Source of the DNA: Robertkochia sediminum
GTDB lineage: Bacteria; Bacteroidota; Bacteroidia; Flavobacteriales; Flavobacteriaceae
DNA length: 64,000 nt
Reading direction: 5' to 3'
NCBI RefSeq assembly: GCF_016786255.1
Contig: NZ_JADMKT010000075.1
Location: 108,840-172,839, forward strand
The translations under genes and the position numbers were made by a program. Below are positions 35,308 through 43,462 of the stretch, piece after piece (position 1 is the first letter of the stretch; every line of letters begins with the position of its first letter). Under the pieces are notes generated by a model. That model ran no database searches, was not told where the DNA came from, and saw nothing but the letters and a program-made list of their open reading frames with translations.

Positions 35308-35763
35308 ATGAACTTAACAACACTAAAACCCGAGATCGACCGCATCATTACCGATCAGGATCGCAACACCGACGCCAAACTCACCGGCATTTGCGAGCTA
35401 CTTCAAAGTAACGTAGACTACTACGACTGGGTAGGCTTTTACTTCAAGAACGGGGACAAACCTGAACTCAAGCTTCGCGCCTATGCCGGAGAACCTACCG
35501 ACCACACCATCATACCATTCGGCAAGGGTATCTGCGGACAGGTAGCTGTTTCCAATGCCAATTTCGTCGTACCCGATGTAAAGGCACAGGACAACTACAT
35601 TGCCTGCAGCATCCACGTAAAGGCCGAGGTGGTGATCCCGCTTTTTGTCAATGGCGAGAACATTGGTCAGATCGACATCGATTCACATACTCCAGATCCT
35701 TTCACCCCGGAAGACGAGGCGTTTTTAGAATACGTTAACGAACAGGTGGCTACCATTCTTTAA
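35308..35763 (+). CDS. GAF-domain protein, free methionine-(R)-sulfoxide reductase-like
   Basis: 151 residues, a single GAF domain with the fRMsr pattern: YYDWVGFYFKNGDKPELKL, PFGKGICGQVA, DNYIACSIHVKAEVVIPL, GQIDIDSHTPDPFTPEDE. E. coli fRMsr (YebR) has three cysteines (84, 94, 118). Here Cys76 and Cys100 match 94 and 118, while the first is His66. The catalytic and one resolving Cys are therefore present, and activity is plausible but not certain. It lies alone before purH. Confidence 0.75.
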   Translation: MNLTTLKPEIDRIITDQDRNTDAKLTGICELLQSNVDYYDWVGFYFKNGDKPELKLRAYAGEPTDHTIIPFGKGICGQVAVSNANFVVPDVKAQDNYIACSIHVKAEVVIPLFVNGENIGQIDIDSHTPDPFTPEDEAFLEYVNEQVATIL

Positions 35764-35835
35764 TTGGCAAAATAGCCTTAGAAAAATTGCGATTTTTTTA
35801 TGTCCGCCCCGGGTGGAGTAATCCATAAAAAAAAT

Positions 35836-35843
35836 TATTTTTG
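35836..35843 (+). promoter_or_regulatory. -7 promoter element of purH
   Basis: TATTTTTG fits TAnnTTTG, 23 bp before the purH ATG. No clear -33 TTTG. Confidence 0.45.
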
Positions 35844-35866
35844 CAACCTTAAACAACACCGTTAAA

Positions 35867-37399
35867 ATGAGTGACTTAAAAAGGGCAAAATCGGCCTTAA
35901 TTTCCGTTTTCAGCAAAGAAGGACTAGAACCCATCGTTAAAAAACTTGACGAACTGGGTGTAACCATTTATTCGACCGGAGGAACTGAGGCGTTCATTCG
36001 CGACCTTGGAGTCGATGTGATCGCGGTAGAAGATGTTACCAGCTACCCCTCTATTCTTGGCGGGCGTGTAAAAACACTTCACCCTAAGGTGTTCGGAGGT
36101 ATCCTGAACAGACAGGACCACGAAGGCGATGTTGCTGAAATGGAGCAGTACGAGATCCCACAACTGGATATCGTCATTGTAGACCTTTACCCTTTTGAAA
36201 AGACCGTTGCCAGTGGTGCCGGAGAACAGGACATCATTGAAAAGATCGACATCGGTGGTATTTCACTCATTCGCGCTGCTGCGAAAAACTTTAAGGATGT
36301 GCTCTGTGTTTCCTCTATGGAACAATACAGCGAGGTGCTGGAGATGCTTAATGCCGGAGAAGGTAACATCGCTCTTGCAGACCGCAAGCGATTTGCCGCT
36401 AAGGCTTTCAATGTATCTTCTCACTACGATACCGCCATCTTTAACTACTTTAACCAAAGCGGTGAAGAAACCGTTCTTAAGGTAAGTCAGGACAAAGGGC
36501 AGGTGCTTCGCTACGGAGAGAATCCGCACCAGAAAGGATATTTCTACGGCGACCTGGAAGGCATGTTCGACAAGCTCCACGGAAAGGAACTTTCATACAA
36601 CAACCTTCTCGATGTAGACGCTGCGGTAAACCTCATTAATGAATTCCGCAATGACGAACCTACCTTCGCTATCCTGAAACACAACAACGCCTGTGGTGTA
36701 GCTACAAGACCTACCATCAAAGAGGCTTATGTTGACGCCCTTGCCGGAGACCCTGTGTCGGCTTTTGGAGGGATCCTTATTGCCAACAAGGCCATAGACG
36801 AGGCTACGGCCGAAGAGATCCACAAGCTTTTCTGCGAGGTGGTGATCGCCCCGGCTTACGACGCCAAGGCACTGGAGATCCTCAAAGGCAAGAAGAACAG
36901 GATCATCCTTGTACAGAAAGACGTTACCCTGCCTGAGCAGTCGGTAAGAACCTGCCTGAACGGATTCCTGGTTCAGGACAAAGACCTGAAAACAGACGCC
37001 ATGGAAGATCTTAAGCACGTAACCAAAGTGCAGCCGCAAGCCGAAGAGATCGAAGACCTTCTGTTCGCTTCTAAGATCTGTAAGCACACCAAGTCGAATA
37101 CCATCGTTCTGGCCAAAGGAAAGCAACTCCTTGCCAGTGGTACCGGACAAACCAGCCGGGTAGATGCCCTTAGACAATCTATTGAAAAAGCCGGATCGTT
37201 CGAATTCGACCTTAAAGGAGCTGTTATGGCCAGCGACGCCTTCTTCCCTTTCCCTGATTGTGTGGAGATCGCAGACCAGGCCGGTATCACCTCTGTGATC
37301 CAACCCGGAGGGTCCATTAAAGACCAGTTGAGCATTGATTATTGCGACGCTCATCAAATGTCAATGGTATTTACGGGAACCCGCCATTTTAAACATTAA
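35867..37399 (+). CDS. purH: Bifunctional AICAR transformylase/IMP cyclohydrolase
   Basis: 510 residues, the last two steps of de novo purine synthesis. The N-terminal MGS-like IMP cyclohydrolase domain (VTIYSTGGTEAFIRDLG, SYPSILGGRVKTLHPKVFGGIL) is followed by the transformylase domain (LRYGENPHQKGYFYG, AILKHNNACGVA, AFGGILIANKAID, DAFFPFPDCVEIADQAGI, VIQPGGSIKD). Length and both domains are complete. It has its own promoter and precedes the mreB operon. Confidence 0.97.
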   Translation: MSDLKRAKSALISVFSKEGLEPIVKKLDELGVTIYSTGGTEAFIRDLGVDVIAVEDVTSYPSILGGRVKTLHPKVFGGILNRQDHEGDVAEMEQYEIPQLDIVIVDLYPFEKTVASGAGEQDIIEKIDIGGISLIRAAAKNFKDVLCVSSMEQYSEVLEMLNAGEGNIALADRKRFAAKAFNVSSHYDTAIFNYFNQSGEETVLKVSQDKGQVLRYGENPHQKGYFYGDLEGMFDKLHGKELSYNNLLDVDAAVNLINEFRNDEPTFAILKHNNACGVATRPTIKEAYVDALAGDPVSAFGGILIANKAIDEATAEEIHKLFCEVVIAPAYDAKALEILKGKKNRIILVQKDVTLPEQSVRTCLNGFLVQDKDLKTDAMEDLKHVTKVQPQAEEIEDLLFASKICKHTKSNTIVLAKGKQLLASGTGQTSRVDALRQSIEKAGSFEFDLKGAVMASDAFFPFPDCVEIADQAGITSVIQPGGSIKDQLSIDYCDAHQMSMVFTGTRHFKH

Positions 37400-37404
37400 T
37401 TTAT

Positions 37405-37434
37405 TACATTTGGAAGATTAGAACATTTCCAAAT
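37405..37434 (+). promoter_or_regulatory. mreB operon promoter overlapped by an inverted repeat
   Basis: TACATTTG (37405-37412) fits TAnnTTTG. An inverted repeat with perfect 8-bp arms, ATTTGGAA (37408-37415) and TTCCAAAT (37427-37434), overlaps this -7 element and the expected transcription start. This could be an operator; the inference rests on symmetry and position only. Confidence 0.45.
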
Positions 37435-37451
37435 TAACACCAGAATCATCC

Positions 37452-38480
37452 ATGGGATTTTTTGATTTCTTAACCGAAGAGATTGCTATCGATCTGGGTA
37501 CTGCTAATACCCTGATCATCCATAACGATAAGGTAGTAGTGGATAGCCCCTCCATTGTTGCCCGCGATCGTATTTCCGGAAAAATTATTGCTGTTGGTAA
37601 AGAAGCCAACATGATGCAGGGTAAGACCCATGAAAATATAAAGACCGTTCGTCCGCTTAAGGATGGCGTTATTGCCGATTTCGACGCTTCAGAAAAAATG
37701 ATCAATATGTTCATCAAGGGCATTCCAGCCCTGAAGAAGCGCTTTTTACAACCCACTCTCCGCATGGTGATCTGTATCCCTTCAGGGATCACAGAGGTGG
37801 AGATGCGAGCGGTAAAAGAATCGGCCGAACGCGTAAACGGTAAAGAAGTATATCTGATCCACGAGCCTATGGCAGCAGCCATAGGTATCGGATTGGATAT
37901 TATGCAACCCAAAGGGAACATGATCGTTGATATAGGTGGAGGTACCACTGAGATCGCCGTGATCGCCCTGGGAGGGATCGTTTGTGATAAGTCGGTAAAG
38001 ATCGCGGGAGACGTATTCACCAACGACATTATCTATTACATGCGTACCCAGCACAACCTTTATGTTGGAGAAACCACTGCCGAGAATATCAAGATCGCCA
38101 TTGGTGCGGCCACCGAAGACCTGGAGGTACCGCCGGAGGAGATGAGCGTTCAGGGTAGAGACCTGCTTACAGGAAAACCTAAACAAGTACAGATCTCTTA
38201 CCGGGAGATCGCCAAAGCCCTCGACAAATCGATCCTCCGTATCGAAGATGCTGTAATGGAAACCCTTTCACAAACCCCGCCGGAGCTGGCTGCCGACATC
38301 TACAACACCGGGATCTACCTGGCAGGTGGAGGATCTATGCTCAGAGGACTGGACAAGCGTATTTCTCAAAAAACAGACCTTCCGGTTTACATTGCCGAAG
38401 ACCCGCTACGCGCCGTGGTTAGAGGTACCGGGATCGCTCTGAAGAACATTGAAAAATACAAACCCATACTCATCAAATAG
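37452..38480 (+). CDS. mreB: Rod shape-determining protein MreB
   Basis: 342 residues, an actin-like filament protein guiding lateral wall synthesis. Motifs: phosphate 1 IAIDLGTANTLI, phosphate 2 MIVDIGGGTTEIAVIALGG, adenosine motif TGIYLAGGGSMLRGLD, and the VCIPSG/EPMAAAIG region typical of MreB. First gene of mreB-mreC-mreD-mrdA-rodA, with a promoter in the 52-bp gap after purH. Confidence 0.98.
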   Translation: MGFFDFLTEEIAIDLGTANTLIIHNDKVVVDSPSIVARDRISGKIIAVGKEANMMQGKTHENIKTVRPLKDGVIADFDASEKMINMFIKGIPALKKRFLQPTLRMVICIPSGITEVEMRAVKESAERVNGKEVYLIHEPMAAAIGIGLDIMQPKGNMIVDIGGGTTEIAVIALGGIVCDKSVKIAGDVFTNDIIYYMRTQHNLYVGETTAENIKIAIGAATEDLEVPPEEMSVQGRDLLTGKPKQVQISYREIAKALDKSILRIEDAVMETLSQTPPELAADIYNTGIYLAGGGSMLRGLDKRISQKTDLPVYIAEDPLRAVVRGTGIALKNIEKYKPILIK

Positions 38481-38494
38481 GAGAAGGCTGAAAT

Positions 38495-39325
38495 ATGCAA
38501 CAGATCATCAATTTTCTAATAAGGAACAAAACCTTTATTACATATTTGGTGCTTCTGTTCATTGCCCTTGGGCTTACTTTTAACGCACATTCGTACCACA
38601 ATACCAAGTTCGTAAATTCGGCCAACCGGATCACCGGAGGTGTTTACAATACCACCGATGCCATATCCGATTACTTTCACCTGAAAGAATACAACGAACA
38701 ACTGGTAAAAGAGAACAGGGAACTGCGAAGCAAGCTATTCAACACCCCCGCGTCAAGCACAGAGAGAGCTCAGCTTCCGCCAGGTGACAGCCTGCAAGAA
38801 CGCTTCAAGGTGTATCCGGCAACTGTGATCAAGAACTCTTATTCCAAAGAGCGCAACTACCTGCTGGTTGACCGCGGATCGAGAGACAGTGTTGGTCAGG
38901 ACATGGGAGTGATCACCAGCCAGGGACTGGTAGGGATCATCGAGAACACCTCTTCCGGTTACGCCACGGTACAATCGATACTCAACACCCTTTCTGAGAT
39001 CAATGCGAGCGTTAAGAACACCAATAACTTTGGCTCCCTGCGTTGGGACGGAAACGCTCCCGATGTCGTACAGCTCGTAGACATTCTAAGGGCAGCTCCA
39101 ATCAAAGAAGGCGACACCATTATCACCGGCGGTATGTCGAGCATTTTCCCAAAAGGAGTACCTATCGGGACCATTCGCGACTTTACCCTCGACATCTCCG
39201 AAAACTACTACATTATTAATGTAGCCCTGTTTAACGATATGACCACCCTGGATCACGTGTATATTATTGAGAATCTCGACCGCGAAGAGATCCTGAACCT
39301 CGAAAACACCACCAATGAACAATAG
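38495..39325 (+). CDS. mreC: Rod shape-determining protein MreC
   Basis: 276 residues with one N-terminal membrane helix (FITYLVLLFIALGLTFNAH), a coiled-coil segment (about residues 60-85), then the double beta-barrel domain with NYLLVDRGSRDSVGQDMGVITSQGLVG-type core (for example GVITSQGLVGIIE) and GDTIITGGMSSIFPKGVPIG. It links MreB to the periplasmic wall enzymes. It starts 14 nt after mreB and overlaps mreD by 11 nt. Confidence 0.96.
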   Translation: MQQIINFLIRNKTFITYLVLLFIALGLTFNAHSYHNTKFVNSANRITGGVYNTTDAISDYFHLKEYNEQLVKENRELRSKLFNTPASSTERAQLPPGDSLQERFKVYPATVIKNSYSKERNYLLVDRGSRDSVGQDMGVITSQGLVGIIENTSSGYATVQSILNTLSEINASVKNTNNFGSLRWDGNAPDVVQLVDILRAAPIKEGDTIITGGMSSIFPKGVPIGTIRDFTLDISENYYIINVALFNDMTTLDHVYIIENLDREEILNLENTTNEQ

Positions 39326-39824
39326 TAGTCTTTCAAACGCCCTATTCTTCATCACACTTGTTTTCCTGCAGGTGACCCTCTTTAATCGCATCGATTTCTT
39401 AGGATACCTCAATCCGTTCATATACATTCTCTACCTGGTGTATCACCCATACGACAAGGAAAATCGCATTCCGTTCATCTTTACTGCTTTTCTGCTGGGA
39501 CTCTGCATCGACATCTTTAGCGACAGTGGTGGCGTACACGCTGCAGCTACCCTTACCACCGCCTTCTTCAGGCCGGTCATTTTACGCTGGGCTTTCGGAC
39601 TGAGCTTCGACCACCAGACCATCAAGATCGGAAAAACCACCTTCGGGCAGCGCTTTAACTATTTGATCCTTTTAATTTTAACACATCATTTGGTGCTATT
39701 CACTCTTGAGATCTTTAGTTTTGCCCACCTGGTCATTCTGCTTAAAAAAACGATCTTTTCGACCATTTTCACCTTATTGTTGTGTTTGATCTTTGTTTCG
39801 CTTTTCAGTAAAAAAAGAACATGA
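39315..39824 (+). CDS. mreD: Rod shape-determining protein MreD
   Basis: 169 residues, a small integral membrane protein with about five helices (ALFFITLVFLQVTLFNRIDF at the start). Features such as FIFTAFLLGLCIDIFSDSGGVHAAATL match MreD. It overlaps mreC by 11 nt and mrdA by 4 nt (ATGA), so translation is coupled along the operon. Confidence 0.92.
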   Translation: MNNSSLSNALFFITLVFLQVTLFNRIDFLGYLNPFIYILYLVYHPYDKENRIPFIFTAFLLGLCIDIFSDSGGVHAAATLTTAFFRPVILRWAFGLSFDHQTIKIGKTTFGQRFNYLILLILTHHLVLFTLEIFSFAHLVILLKKTIFSTIFTLLLCLIFVSLFSKKRT

Positions 39825-41752
39825 AGAAACTGCTGCTATCCTCCATTATCATTCTTACTGCCATTACCTACATTGGCAGGCTATCGTACCTGCAGCTCAT
39901 AGATAACACCAATCAGAATCCGCTGGAAGACACCGCAATCAAAGCCGTATACGACTATCCGGAACGGGGCCATATCTACGACCGGAACGGAAAACTTTTG
40001 GTGGCCAACCAGCCGTCTTATGACGTCATGGTGATCCCCAGGGATGTCAAAACCCTGGACACGACAGAATTCTGCAAACTCCTTCGCATTAACAAGGAAG
40101 ATTTTAAAAGAAAATTTAAAAAGGCCTACACCTATTCACCGAGACTCCCCTCTGTATTTGTTCCTCAACTGTCGAAACTGGAATACGCCAGACTACAGGA
40201 AAAAATGCGCAAGTACGAAGGGTTCTACATTCAGAAACGTTCCCTGAGACACTATCAGACCGATGTGGGATCCAACTTCCTGGGGTACATTAGTGAGGTG
40301 AACGACAGAGACCTGAAAAGAAATCCGTATTACCAATCGGGTGAGCTTATTGGTCGCCAGGGGGTAGAGCAACAATACGAAGAAGCGCTTCGCGGACAAA
40401 AAGGGGTGAAGTTCATTCAGAAAGACCGCTTTAACCGGGTTATCGGGCCCTACAAGAACGGTACCTTCGACACCCTTCCCGTTCAGGGTAAGGACATATA
40501 CCTCACCATAGACCAGCAACTACAGGAATACGGTGAGCAACTCATGCGAAACAAACGCGGTGGTATCGTTGCCCTGGAACCGGATTCCGGAGAGATCCTC
40601 GCACTGATCTCGGCACCGAGCTACGACCCGGCCCTTTTGGTAGGGCGACAACGCTCCAGGAACTATACCCAGCTCTATTACGACTCTATCGCCAAACCGC
40701 TATACGACAGAGGTCTCATTGCGCAGTACCCTCCCGGATCGCCCTTCAAGACCCTCAATGCCCTTATAGGCCTTCAGGAAGGTGTGATCGATGAGAATAC
40801 CACCTTTACCTGTTACCATGGTTACCGGTATGGAAGAAACTCCTTTATGGGCTGCCATTGTGTTTCGGGAAGCAGAAACAACCTTAACCGTGGGATCTAT
40901 GAGTCTTGCAACGCCTATTTCGCCAACGTATACCGACGTACTCTGGAAAAGTATCCCGATGCCAAAACGGGATTGGCCAAATGGGAGGAACACGTGCGCA
41001 GTTTCGGACTGGGAAATTACCTGGGTTACGACCTGCCTAACGGGAAACCGGGAAAAGTACCTTCACCGGAGCTTTACGACCGGTATTACGGAGAGAACAG
41101 ATGGTTTTCTACCAACACCCTGTCGAACGCCATCGGACAGGGAGAGGTGCTTACCACCCCGATACAGCTGGCCAATCTAACGGCCATTATTGCTAACAGG
41201 GGATATTACTACACACCTCACATCATCAAAGAGATCGAGAACGATACCATTGATAAATCCAAATACCTTACCCCCCATTACACCACCATTGATGCGGAAC
41301 ATTTTGAACCCGTGATCAAAGGAATGAACGATGTGTACAACAAGGGTACGGCCAAATGGATCAAGATCCCCGGGATCGAGATCGCCGGAAAAACAGGTAC
41401 AGCAGAGAACTTCACCAAGATCGACAGTGTACGCGTACAGCTTACCGACCACTCCATATTTGTGGCCTTCGCTCCTGTTGACGACCCTAAGATCGCCCTG
41501 GCCGTATTTGTGGAGAACGGGTATTGGGGAAGTCGTTGGGCAGGAAGGATAGCCGGATTGATGATCGAAAAATACCTTAAGGATACCATAGAGAGTAAAC
41601 ACCTTGAAAAATATGTTCTCGAAGGTAGCCTGGAAGAAGAATATGAAAAGCCCCTGAGCGGGAAGCCCTTTAGCATAAACGACGGTGCAAAGATCATGTA
41701 TCCTCCGGGATACGGCCCATATAAACCCAAATCGACCCGATCGAATGAGTAA
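39821..41752 (+). CDS. mrdA: Penicillin-binding protein 2 (elongasome transpeptidase)
   Basis: 643 residues, a class B PBP: N-terminal membrane helix, dimerisation domain (PERGHIYDRNGKLLVANQP), then the transpeptidase domain. Active-site motifs: SxxK as PGSPFKTL, SxN as ESCNAYF, and KTG as GKTGTAEN. It crosslinks peptidoglycan during cell elongation with RodA. It overlaps mreD by 4 nt and rodA by 8 nt. Confidence 0.96.
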   Translation: MKKLLLSSIIILTAITYIGRLSYLQLIDNTNQNPLEDTAIKAVYDYPERGHIYDRNGKLLVANQPSYDVMVIPRDVKTLDTTEFCKLLRINKEDFKRKFKKAYTYSPRLPSVFVPQLSKLEYARLQEKMRKYEGFYIQKRSLRHYQTDVGSNFLGYISEVNDRDLKRNPYYQSGELIGRQGVEQQYEEALRGQKGVKFIQKDRFNRVIGPYKNGTFDTLPVQGKDIYLTIDQQLQEYGEQLMRNKRGGIVALEPDSGEILALISAPSYDPALLVGRQRSRNYTQLYYDSIAKPLYDRGLIAQYPPGSPFKTLNALIGLQEGVIDENTTFTCYHGYRYGRNSFMGCHCVSGSRNNLNRGIYESCNAYFANVYRRTLEKYPDAKTGLAKWEEHVRSFGLGNYLGYDLPNGKPGKVPSPELYDRYYGENRWFSTNTLSNAIGQGEVLTTPIQLANLTAIIANRGYYYTPHIIKEIENDTIDKSKYLTPHYTTIDAEHFEPVIKGMNDVYNKGTAKWIKIPGIEIAGKTGTAENFTKIDSVRVQLTDHSIFVAFAPVDDPKIALAVFVENGYWGSRWAGRIAGLMIEKYLKDTIESKHLEKYVLEGSLEEEYEKPLSGKPFSINDGAKIMYPPGYGPYKPKSTRSNE

Positions 41753-43022
41753 CAGACTTGACTGGTTTAGCATAATCCTATACATCCTCCTGGTGGCCAT
41801 AGGGTGGCTCAATATCTATTCAGCTACCTATAGCGGAGATACCGCCTCCTCTGTGATCGACATGAGTACTATGTACGGTAAGCAAATGATATTTATCGGG
41901 GTGAGTATCGTCCTGGCCATAGTGCTGGTATCTGTAGAAGCCAAGTTTTACGAACGCTTTGCAGGGGTGATCTACCTGGTCTCCATGCTTTCTCTGCTGG
42001 GACTCTTTCTCTTTGGTAAGAACGTTAACGGTGCTACCTCCTGGTACGCTATAGGCGGCATGACCCTGCAACCCTCGGAGTTCGCTAAAGCGGCTACTGC
42101 CCTGGCTCTGGCAAAGTTCCTAAGTGACATACAAACCAATATTACCACCGATAACAAAGACCTGGTAAAGGCCATAGGGATCATGATGTTCCCGGCATTG
42201 CTCATCATTCCTCAACCCGACCCCGGAAGTGCCCTGGTATATACATCCCTGTTCTTTGTATTACACCGGGAAGGGGTCTCACCCCTCTACCTATACCTGG
42301 GCTTCATGGCCGTGGTACTCTTCGCCCTTACATTGATCTACGGACCCCTGTGGGTGATCCTGGGGATCTGCACGCTATTGGGCTTCCTGTACTATTTTAT
42401 GAACCGCAAGAAAAAGCGCATTAAGCTCTATCAGCTGGCCGCGGTGATCATGGTTATGGCACTCTATTCCTATTCGGTAAACTTTATCTTTGAGAATGTA
42501 TTCGAGCAACGTCACCGCGACCGTTTTAGCCTGTGGCTGCGCCTGGAAGACGACCCGGCAAAACTGGACGTGATCAGAAAGACCATTGGCTATAACACCT
42601 ATCAAAGTGAGGCCGCGATAGGGTCCGGTGGGGTCTACGGAAAAGGGTTCCTTGAGGGCACCCGCACCAAAGGTGATTTCGTACCCGAACAGCACACCGA
42701 TTATATTTTCAGTACCGTGGGAGAAGAATGGGGCTTTATAGGCTCTGTAGCTGTGGTGATACTTTTCACAGCACTCATCCTGCGGATCATCTTCATCTCC
42801 GAAAGACAAAAATCACCCTTCAGCAGAATGTATGGGTATGCGGCGGCAGCGATCCTTTTCTTCCACTTCGCTATCAACATTGGTATGGTGATCGGCCTGC
42901 TGCCCACCATCGGAATCCCCCTGCCCTTCTTTAGTTACGGAGGTTCGGGACTCCTCGGATTTACCATGCTGCTCTTTATTCTCCTCAAGCTCGATTCTAA
43001 CCGGATCAATGAGTGGATATAG
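41745..43022 (+). CDS. rodA: Rod shape-determining protein RodA (SEDS glycosyltransferase)
   Basis: 425 residues from ATG 41745 (MSNRLDWFSIILYILLVAIG), overlapping mrdA by 8 nt. The frame is open upstream, but that part lies inside mrdA. About ten membrane helices; SEDS signatures include LQPSEFAKAATALALAKFL, PDPGSALVY, and the C-terminal GLLPTIGIPLPFFSYGGSGLLG. It polymerises glycan strands with PBP2. Last gene of the operon; a short-period repeat array follows. Confidence 0.96.
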   Translation: MSNRLDWFSIILYILLVAIGWLNIYSATYSGDTASSVIDMSTMYGKQMIFIGVSIVLAIVLVSVEAKFYERFAGVIYLVSMLSLLGLFLFGKNVNGATSWYAIGGMTLQPSEFAKAATALALAKFLSDIQTNITTDNKDLVKAIGIMMFPALLIIPQPDPGSALVYTSLFFVLHREGVSPLYLYLGFMAVVLFALTLIYGPLWVILGICTLLGFLYYFMNRKKKRIKLYQLAAVIMVMALYSYSVNFIFENVFEQRHRDRFSLWLRLEDDPAKLDVIRKTIGYNTYQSEAAIGSGGVYGKGFLEGTRTKGDFVPEQHTDYIFSTVGEEWGFIGSVAVVILFTALILRIIFISERQKSPFSRMYGYAAAAILFFHFAINIGMVIGLLPTIGIPLPFFSYGGSGLLGFTMLLFILLKLDSNRINEWI

Positions 43023-43041
43023 GGAGTTATGAATTTATGCG

Positions 43042-43113
43042 GAATTGCCAAATTGCTGAATTGCGAAATTGCGGAATTGCTGAATTGCAGTTTTGTAGAA
43101 TTGCGGAATTGCA
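43042..43113. repeat. Nine-unit 8-bp tandem array (RAATTGCN)
   Basis: Consecutive octamers GAATTGCC, AAATTGCT, GAATTGCG, AAATTGCG, GAATTGCT, GAATTGCA, GTTTTGTA, GAATTGCG, GAATTGCA, in perfect 8-bp register with one degenerate unit. It begins 20 bp after the rodA stop. It would encode an Ile/Ala/Glu/Leu-rich peptide in one frame, but I see no reason to call it a gene. The rest of the gap to 43400 contains only scattered CCCTACT-type pyrimidine repeats (about 43361-43405). Confidence 0.9.
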
Positions 43114-43407
43114 AAAACGATGGAAATACCTCATAGCCAACACATATGAACCTCTAACTCTCGACGCTCTATATTTGACTTTCAAACGGGCCTTCCAACT
43201 CCTGGTAGGGTTATAAGGAGATAAGATTAAATGGTCATGAGGTGGGGGAATTTTAAAATTCACCAATAAGCCTTCATTTATACGCTATATTTCAACCTTC
43301 CAACCCCTTCCGCCTTTACCATCTTACGGTATTCCTGCGCATCAGCTGGCACCTCACTATACTCTATTCCCTACTCCCTACTAACCACTCCCTACTAACA
43401 CTACCCC

Positions 43408-43445
43408 AAAAAAAACGCCACGGAGGTTTCCGTGGCGTTTTTTTT
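43408..43445. terminator. Bidirectional terminator between rodA and prc
   Basis: Stem CGCCACGGA / TCCGTGGCG (43416-43424 and 43429-43437), loop GGTT, with an A-run on the left and a T-run on the right. It can end both the rodA (plus) and prc (minus) transcripts. Confidence 0.92.
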
Positions 43446-43462
43446 ATCCTTTTTCTCTTTTC

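Noticed and set aside
36593-37357. A 254-codon open frame antisense to purH
   Set aside because: Shadow of purH; no domain.
43013-43216. 67-codon open frame across the octamer array after rodA
   Set aside because: It is the translation of the repeat itself with no domain; the overlap with rodA in another frame and the lack of a start signal argue against a gene.
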